The position numbers were made by a program, and so were the translations under genes. Shown here one piece after another: positions 6,756-11,011 of a DNA stretch of 11,011 bases (the first letter of the stretch is position 1; each line of letters starts with the position of its first letter). The notes under the pieces are model-generated. The model had not been told where the DNA came from. It did not search any database and worked only from the letters and a program-made list of their open reading frames with translations. The DNA lies in NCBI GenBank assembly GCA_000432575.1, contig HF996808.1, positions 1-11,011 on the forward strand, written 5' to 3'. Source of the stretch: Clostridium sp. CAG:762 (GTDB taxonomy: Bacteria > Bacillota_I > Bacilli_A > RF39 > UBA660).

Positions 6756-7877
6756 CTAGTATTCAAACCACATATCATTATTCTTAAGTGTTTGAATAGT
6801 CTTATTATGTTCTTCATATGTTTTATTAAAATATGTTTTCCCAGTCTTATCTGCAACAAAGTAATAATAATCACTCTTTGTAGGATTTAAAACAGCCTCG
6901 ATAGACTCTATACCAGGATTTGATATAGGTCCTATTGGTAATCCTATTAATGAAGTACATCTAGTATTATACTTATTAGTACAATCATTTATTTCACTTT
7001 TTCTTAAATCCCTATCACTCATATTTATTTTTACAGCATAGTAAGTAGTAACATCACTACCTAAATTCCAATTATCATCTAATCTATTATAAAATACCCC
7101 TGCCACTCCTTTTCTATCATTAGAATTAGCCCCTTCTAATTCAATAATAGAAGCAAGTGTAATCAATTCATGTACTGAATACTTACTCTTTTCTATATCA
7201 TTTCTATATTTACTTAACTCTTTTTCCATTTGATCTAACATTTTCTCAAATATCTCTTTTACCGATACATCACTATCCATAAATGAATAAGTATTTGGAA
7301 ATAAATATCCCTCTAAAGGATAATAAATATCCTTATCTAAAATAACATCATCCAAAAACCAATATTTCTCTATTAATTCTTTTATATATACCTTATCTTT
7401 TAATGTAGAAAACACTAAATCCTTACTATTATTAGTATATTTTTCTATCAAAGAAGCAACAGTTCTCATATTAATTCCCTCTTTAAAAGTAAGTCTTACT
7501 TCATTCTCATTATAAGTATTACCTTTTTCCAACATACTAACTATCTTTTTAACGCCCATATTCTCACTAAACTCATATGTTGTTGCTTTTAAACTAGTTT
7601 TACCACATAACTTAATATATAATACAAAAATATTCTCATTTCTTATCAACTTATTATCTTTTAATACCTTAGCTATTTTCTTAGTAGAACTACCTGGTTC
7701 TATTACTACCTTTTTTAAAGTATCATTATTACTAACAGGCTTTAAATTATAAGTATAATAACCTGTAAGCAAAAGTAATCCTCCTCCAAAAACAATTAAA
7801 AATATTAACATCCAATTGCGGTACTTCTTCATAACAACTTTAAAAAAGAGATTACTCTCCTTCTTTCTCACTTTCAT
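6756..7877 (-). CDS. mltG: Endolytic murein transglycosylase MltG
   Basis: MltG is a membrane-bound lytic transglycosylase that cuts nascent glycan strands and is thought to set their length. A basic cytoplasmic start (1-20) is followed by one membrane helix (about 22-43, IFLIVFGGGLLLL). The YceG fold includes LEGYLFPNTY (188-197). The catalytic region is TLASIIELEGANSNDRKGVAGVFYNRL, with the essential Glu in SIIE near 246. GLPIGPISNPG (312-322) and YYYFVADKTGKTYF (337-350) complete the signature. The 373-residue length is normal. Its start overlaps the preceding gene by 26 bp with only a poor ribosome site, so it is probably translated by coupling. A downstream Met16 has no ribosome site either. 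Confidence 0.93.
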   Translation of the reverse strand: MKVRKKESNLFFKVVMKKYRNWMLIFLIVFGGGLLLLTGYYTYNLKPVSNNDTLKKVVIEPGSSTKKIAKVLKDNKLIRNENIFVLYIKLCGKTSLKATTYEFSENMGVKKIVSMLEKGNTYNENEVRLTFKEGINMRTVASLIEKYTNNSKDLVFSTLKDKVYIKELIEKYWFLDDVILDKDIYYPLEGYLFPNTYSFMDSDVSVKEIFEKMLDQMEKELSKYRNDIEKSKYSVHELITLASIIELEGANSNDRKGVAGVFYNRLDDNWNLGSDVTTYYAVKINMSDRDLRKSEINDCTNKYNTRCTSLIGLPIGPISNPGIESIEAVLNPTKSDYYYFVADKTGKTYFNKTYEEHNKTIQTLKNNDMWFEY

Positions 7878-8145
7878 TTTTCTTAGATTCTTTTTGTATC
7901 TCCTCTAAAATAGTTTCAATAATTTTCCATTCCCTTTCAGTTTCAATAGGTATTAAATCACTTGTTTCAGCTTCAGGATCAAATATAGATGCATACACTT
8001 TAATATTACCATTTTCATCAGTTGTATTATCAGTATAAACTATATAATTCTTATTAGTCTCATCACTTTCAAAAGTAAATAATACTTCACAAGTAATTTC
8101 TCTCCCTTCATCATTAATAACAGTAAATGTGTTTTTCTTTTCCAT
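7852..8145 (-). CDS. DUF1292 family protein (YrzB-like)
   Basis: This is a small acidic protein of 97 residues matching the DUF1292 family: TFTVINDEGREITCEVLFTFESDETNKNYIVYTD, then IKVYASIFDPEAE and IETEREWKIIETILEE. The biochemical function of the family is not known. B. subtilis YrzB occupies the same place between ruvX and mltG, which supports the call. The lysine/glutamate-rich tail (QKESKKNESEKEGE) is encoded partly in the overlap with mltG. A ribosome site AAGGAAAAAG precedes the ATG. Confidence 0.88.
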   Translation of the reverse strand: MEKKNTFTVINDEGREITCEVLFTFESDETNKNYIVYTDNTTDENGNIKVYASIFDPEAETSDLIPIETEREWKIIETILEEIQKESKKNESEKEGE

Positions 8146-8165
8146 TTTTCTTTTTCCTTTCTTAT

Positions 8166-8585
8166 TTATTTATTTATTCTATCTAAGTAACTCTGTAATA
8201 TAATAGTCGCGGCCATTTTATCAACAACTTTTTTCCTTTTCTTTCTAGTTATATCTGCTTTAATAAGTATATCATTTGATATCCTAGATGTCAATCTTTC
8301 ATCTTCTAAGATAACTGGTATATTATATTTTTCTTCCAATAAATCTTTAAACATATAACTAATATTAGCCCTTGTCCCAATAGTATTATTCATATTCTTT
8401 GGTAATCCTAATACAATATAACCAATATCATTATCTTTTATAATATCACTTATACTATCCACTAAAGATACATAATCCTCATTCTTAAATCTAATTATAT
8501 CATAATTTGATGCAATTGTGTTAGTAAAATCACTTAAAGATACACCCAAAGTCTTACTACCTAAATCTAATCCTAAATATCTCAT
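8166..8585 (-). CDS. ruvX: RuvX/YqgF family RNase H-like nuclease
   Basis: This 139-residue protein belongs to the YqgF/RuvX family, annotated as putative Holliday junction resolvase. Members also act in pre-16S rRNA 5' end processing. Motifs in order: LGLDLGSKTLGVSLSD (4-19, catalytic Asp7), YIVLGLPKNMNNT (56-68), ILEDERLTS (92-100, catalytic Glu) and VVDKMAATIILQSYLD (120-135, catalytic Asp). All three acidic residues are present. The ATG overlaps the ireB stop (ATGA), so the two are co-translated, and yrzB follows 20 bp later. Confidence 0.94.
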   Translation of the reverse strand: MRYLGLDLGSKTLGVSLSDFTNTIASNYDIIRFKNEDYVSLVDSISDIIKDNDIGYIVLGLPKNMNNTIGTRANISYMFKDLLEEKYNIPVILEDERLTSRISNDILIKADITRKKRKKVVDKMAATIILQSYLDRINK

Positions 8586-8830
8586 TTATCTAAATACCTT
8601 TTCAATATTACCTCAAGTATCATAGATCTATCTAATTTACTAATCTTATTACGACATTCTTTATAACTAGATATATATCCTAAATCACCACTCATTAAAT
8701 AACCTACAATCTGATTAACTGGATTATATCCTCTTTCCTCTAAATCATCAAATATATCACACAAAGTATCATATACCAATTCTTCATTTACTTCACTTAC
8801 ATCAAATAAAACTGTAGTATCATTATTCAT
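8582..8830 (-). CDS. ireB: IreB family regulatory protein (DUF965/UPF0297)
   Basis: The sequence NNDTTVLFDVSE, then LEERGYNPVNQIVGYLMSGDLGYI and ARN-like ECRNKISKLDRSMILEVILKRYL, matches the YrzL/IreB family. In Enterococcus faecalis IreB is phosphorylated by the PASTA kinase IreK and represses cephalosporin resistance. The threonines near the start (DTT) are where family members are phosphorylated. A longer frame starts at 8863, but the ATG at 8830 has a perfect ribosome site TGGAGG (8840-8835) four bases upstream and matches the family's beginning, giving 82 residues. It is the first housekeeping gene after the 668-residue surface protein, in the slot usually held by alaS. Confidence 0.92.
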   Translation of the reverse strand: MNNDTTVLFDVSEVNEELVYDTLCDIFDDLEERGYNPVNQIVGYLMSGDLGYISSYKECRNKISKLDRSMILEVILKRYLDK

Positions 8831-8868
8831 AAAACCTCCATTTACTTTTGCAACTCGCATCATAATTC

Positions 8869-8874
8869 ATTATA
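8869..8874 (-). promoter_or_regulatory. Perfect TATAAT -10 box before ireB
   Basis: Minus-strand TATAAT (8874-8869) lies 38 bases before the ireB ATG, a suitable place for a promoter -10. No convincing -35 is found: the bases 17-18 upstream are the GC-rich end of the preceding gene. It may be a weak promoter, or ireB may be read from the upstream gene, since there is no terminator in the 58-bp gap. Confidence 0.35.
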
Positions 8875-8888
8875 CTTTTTTAATAAAA

Positions 8889-10895
8889 TTACGCTCCCGT
8901 AGTGGAAAGCACCACACGAAACGCGTAGTTGAGGTTGCCTTCACCCGTGTCGACGAAGAAGCTGAACACGCCCGCAGAACCCCCCTCGCTGCTGAAGCCC
9001 CCGCGATAGAACCAAGGGTTAGAAGAATCAAAGTTCGGGTAATAATCGCTATACCAGCCTGCTGTCTCTCCTAGAGCATCTCCTAAATGACTAGCACTGA
9101 CACTTGTTCCTGAGTATATATCTATATATTGTGTTGGTACTGTACTTATCGTTAATCCTGAATTACCTGCTTGTTTATTATAATTTCCCATGACATATTC
9201 ATATGATCCACCACTCATATCATACACTCCAGTTATATTTCCTGTTGTTGATTGTCCTATATTTGTTTTATAACTTGTCCCAGAACCTCCTCCAGTAGTA
9301 TAAGCACTACTATTTATTGTTATATCTGTTATGCCTAATCCATAGATACTTTGTTTTAGGTAGGCTACTGCTCCCCATTCTATATTTTTCATCATATGAG
9401 AATCTGATTCATTTGCTCCATTTGTAGTCAAATAATCTGTTGACCTAATTAATTTTGATGCACTATACATTGTGGCTATAGTTATATTTCTTAGTGATGC
9501 TACTCCTGGTTTTACTGTTGGTGTAATTGTAGTATTTTCCATACCACTTCCTGTAGTTTCAAACTTTCCTACCCAGATTCCTTTTAATTCTGTATCACCA
9601 AAAGTAAAGGCTGGATGAGTATACCAATTTCCATTACTTTTGTTTTGACATGTTTCGTTTCCACTTGTATCATATGTACATGTTACCCCATTTGTAGTTA
9701 AATAATCTGTTGACCTAAATAATTTTGATGCATTATACATACTTGATACTGTCTTAGCAGTTACAGAATATAATCCTGGTTTTACTGTTGGTGTTGTAGT
9801 ACTTCCCATTGTTTCAAACTTTCCTACCCATATTCCTTTTAATTCTGTATCACCAAGAGTAAATGCTGGATGGGTATACCAATTTCCATTTGCTTTATTT
9901 TGACATGTTTCGTTTCCACTTGTATCATATGTACATGTTACATTTCCTGTAGTACTTGTCCCATTTTCAAATGTTACATCTATTACTTGAGCACTTGTTC
10001 CACTTGCATATGTAGCATTAAATAATTTATATTTATATCTTGGTATCCATACATAGTATGCTAATATATCATCTTCTTTTACTGGTGTATAAGCAGGAGC
10101 ATTCATATAATAACTTCTTGATTTTGAACATTCTACACCTTCTGTAGCATCAGTTTTAACCATTACAGCATTAGCCCAAATTTTATCTGTATAGTTATAC
10201 CAACCAGCATTAATATCTGCTTTTATCCAATAACCTAATCCTTCATCATAAACAACAGGTATCATACCTTCTGCTAATACTGGTGCATTAGCTCCTGATG
10301 TATCAGTATATACTGGTGTTACAGTATTTTTAGGACATTGACTATCTACACTTATATCTATTTTAGCCCCAAAAGATTGTCCTTTCATATTATTACTATT
10401 TAACATATTACCATCTATATAGAATATTATCTTAAAATATGTTAATTTATTAGTTAATTCAGTAGTAGATAAGGTAAATTTAATATTAGTTTCTTTATCT
10501 TTAAAATTATCTTCTTTTATTTCTGTATAAGTAATATTATCAGTACTAGATAATAATTTAACTTTAAATGATTCATCCTTTAAACTATCAGGTAATATAG
10601 TAGGAGTTATATTAATATTTATATCTAAATTATTATCCATTTTCTTTTTTATATAAAATGCAGTTATTTCCCCATCATTATAATCTAATACTGGTCCTAT
10701 ATTAGTAGTTTTTATTTCATTACCACCCTTAAATATAACATCCCCTAAATCTTCTACTGTTATATTTACTAATGGATTATTAGTACTTTGCCAACTAAAA
10801 TAAGCATAAGTAGTACCAATTAATATTAATATAAAAGAAAATATTAATGTTAAAAATATAGTTCTTTTATTTTTATCCTTAAAAATATCTTTCAT
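8889..10895 (-). CDS. Exported surface protein with FGE/C-type-lectin-like C-terminus, likely DGR target
   Basis: This is a 668-residue protein. Residues 1-10 are basic; 12-32 form a hydrophobic export or anchor segment ending GTTYAYFS, as in SipW-dependent signal peptides (TasA/camelysin type). Residues 33-180 look like a beta-rich adhesin-like domain. About 185-300 (VLAEGMIPVVYD, YYVWIPRYKYK) is a region I recall from gut Bacillota surface proteins. Residues 319-403 and 404-493 are two tandem copies of one unit. Residues 494-668 (IEWGAVAYL, GVYDMSGGSYEYVMG, FYRGG, AFRVVL) resemble the formylglycine-generating-enzyme/C-type lectin fold, the usual scaffold of DGR variable proteins. A binding role is inferred. 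The final ~56 codons differ sharply in base use from the rest. A ribosome site (AGTAGGT) and promoter lie upstream. Confidence 0.85.
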   Translation of the reverse strand: MKDIFKDKNKRTIFLTLIFSFILILIGTTYAYFSWQSTNNPLVNITVEDLGDVIFKGGNEIKTTNIGPVLDYNDGEITAFYIKKKMDNNLDININITPTILPDSLKDESFKVKLLSSTDNITYTEIKEDNFKDKETNIKFTLSTTELTNKLTYFKIIFYIDGNMLNSNNMKGQSFGAKIDISVDSQCPKNTVTPVYTDTSGANAPVLAEGMIPVVYDEGLGYWIKADINAGWYNYTDKIWANAVMVKTDATEGVECSKSRSYYMNAPAYTPVKEDDILAYYVWIPRYKYKLFNATYASGTSAQVIDVTFENGTSTTGNVTCTYDTSGNETCQNKANGNWYTHPAFTLGDTELKGIWVGKFETMGSTTTPTVKPGLYSVTAKTVSSMYNASKLFRSTDYLTTNGVTCTYDTSGNETCQNKSNGNWYTHPAFTFGDTELKGIWVGKFETTGSGMENTTITPTVKPGVASLRNITIATMYSASKLIRSTDYLTTNGANESDSHMMKNIEWGAVAYLKQSIYGLGITDITINSSAYTTGGGSGTSYKTNIGQSTTGNITGVYDMSGGSYEYVMGNYNKQAGNSGLTISTVPTQYIDIYSGTSVSASHLGDALGETAGWYSDYYPNFDSSNPWFYRGGFSSEGGSAGVFSFFVDTGEGNLNYAFRVVLSTTGA
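8892..9059 (-). other. Putative DGR variable region (VR)
   Basis: The last 56 codons of the surface gene (residues 613-668) leave the AT-rich composition: 8891-9000 is about 61% GC by hand count. Eleven codons between F634 and Y657 end in C and read TTC, AGC, AGC, AGC, TTC, GTC, GAC, AAC, CTC, AAC and TAC, each derivable from AAC by changing A only. Conserved residues between them (GGSAGVF, 638-644; AFRVVLS, 658-664) are encoded by stretches with no A at all. That pattern is expected when a template is copied with adenine-specific mutagenesis. The 5' boundary is approximate. Confidence 0.72.
8904..8924 (-). promoter_or_regulatory. Adenine-free 21-nt block, candidate IMH element
   Basis: The coding strand of codons 658-664 (Ala to Ser, 8924-8904) contains no adenine. 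DGR variable regions end with a GC-rich, invariant initiation-of-mutagenic-homing sequence that the reverse transcription cannot mutate. A small inverted repeat, GTGG/CCAC with a six-base loop (8915-8902), overlaps it. Function is inferred from position and composition. Confidence 0.45.
9417..9686 (-). repeat. Tandem internal repeat, copy 2 (90 codons)
   Basis: Residues 404-493, from VTCTYDTSGNETC to STDYLTTNG, repeat the preceding 85 codons. The DNA is nearly identical over the first ~150 bases, then diverges in the KPG...MY segment with a five-codon insertion (SGMENTT region). It leads directly into the lectin-like domain. Confidence 0.9.
9687..9941 (-). repeat. Tandem internal repeat, copy 1 (85 codons)
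   Basis: Residues 319-403 share with copy 2 the segments CTYDTSGNETCQNK, NGNWYTHPAFT, GDTELKGIWVGKFET, TPTVKPG and RSTDYLTTNG. Each copy has two cysteines ten residues apart that could form a disulfide loop outside the cell. The high nucleotide identity points to a recent duplication within the gene. Confidence 0.9.
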
Positions 10896-10919
10896 TTTCT
10901 TACCTACTCTCTTAATACA

Positions 10920-10948
10920 ATAATATCATAATTATTAATAATAAGCAA
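10920..10948 (-). promoter_or_regulatory. Promoter of the surface protein gene
   Basis: Minus-strand TTGCTT (10948-10943), a 17-base spacer and TATTAT (10925-10920), with TG one base before the -10, form a reasonable extended -10 sigma-A promoter. The start would fall about 20 bases before the ATG at 10895. A second pairing, TTGAAA (10959-10954) with AATAAT (10936-10931), is also possible. Confidence 0.5.
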
Positions 10949-10977
10949 TATTTTTTCAAGAAAAAAACTAGTATTAT

Positions 10978-11011
10978 TGAACTGAACCCCAAAAGTTGGA
11001 CAGTTTATTAA
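10978..11011. mobile_element. Terminal repeat of an IS3-family (IS150-like) insertion sequence, partial
   Basis: The last 34 bases begin TGAACTGAACCCCAAAAG and continue TTGGACAG. This TG-initial, CCCCAAAAGTTGGACA pattern is typical, from memory, of IS150-group IS3 elements in Bacillota. The transposase would lie beyond the right edge. The target duplication cannot be seen because only one end is present. Confidence 0.5.

Noticed and set aside
8892..9059. GC-rich gene end as simple horizontal transfer of a foreign segment
   Set aside because: The change is confined to the lectin end of one gene, keeps the frame, and shows adenine-derivable codons between A-free constants, which transfer alone does not predict. 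It remains a fallback explanation.
10951..10967. Near-palindromic T6C/GA6 run as a terminator
   Set aside because: Its arms are nearly all A/T with a two-base gap, and it lies within the promoter region; no gene ends next to it inside the window.

Overview
The window looks like the chromosome of a very AT-rich, spore-forming Bacillota. The gene order ireB-ruvX-DUF1292-mltG-trmR matches the Bacillus subtilis yrzL-yrrK-yrzB-yrrL-yrrM cluster. A spoIIGA-sigE pair shows that the lineage can or could sporulate. Base composition and gene style fit an uncultured gut member of the Bacilli (Erysipelotrichales/RF39-like), but that placement is inference. Every supported gene is on the minus strand, so transcription runs from high to low coordinates.

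Layout from the right-hand (upstream) end: positions 10978-11011 look like the terminal repeat of an IS3-family insertion sequence that continues outside the window. Next, 10895-8889 encodes a 668-residue exported or surface-anchored protein. It has a SipW-type signal/anchor, two tandem copies of an 85-90 residue unit, and a C-terminal FGE-sulfatase/C-type-lectin-like domain. Its last ~170 bp are GC-rich and full of NNC codons in an otherwise AT-rich gene, ending in an adenine-free block. This is what the variable region of a diversity-generating retroelement (DGR) target looks like, and it is the main discovery here. No reverse transcriptase or template repeat is present, so the diversifying machinery must lie elsewhere, or be lost.

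Positions 8830-6156 hold a housekeeping operon: ireB, ruvX, yrzB-like DUF1292, mltG and trmR. It is tightly packed with ATGA or longer overlaps and ends at a small hairpin plus T-run. The gap 6155-5827 holds three partial copies of a 23-nt repeat resembling IS21-family terminal repeats, a 46-codon gene fragment, and a clear sigma-A promoter.

That promoter reads into an unrecognised 139-residue gene. It is followed by uvrC and mutL, a DNA-repair pair separated by 4 bp, and then a good intrinsic terminator. Last come spoIIGA and sigE, which overlap by ATGA. SpoIIGA is the membrane aspartic protease that activates pro-sigma-E in the mother cell. A consensus promoter at 57-85 then drives a gene of which only the first six codons lie inside the window.
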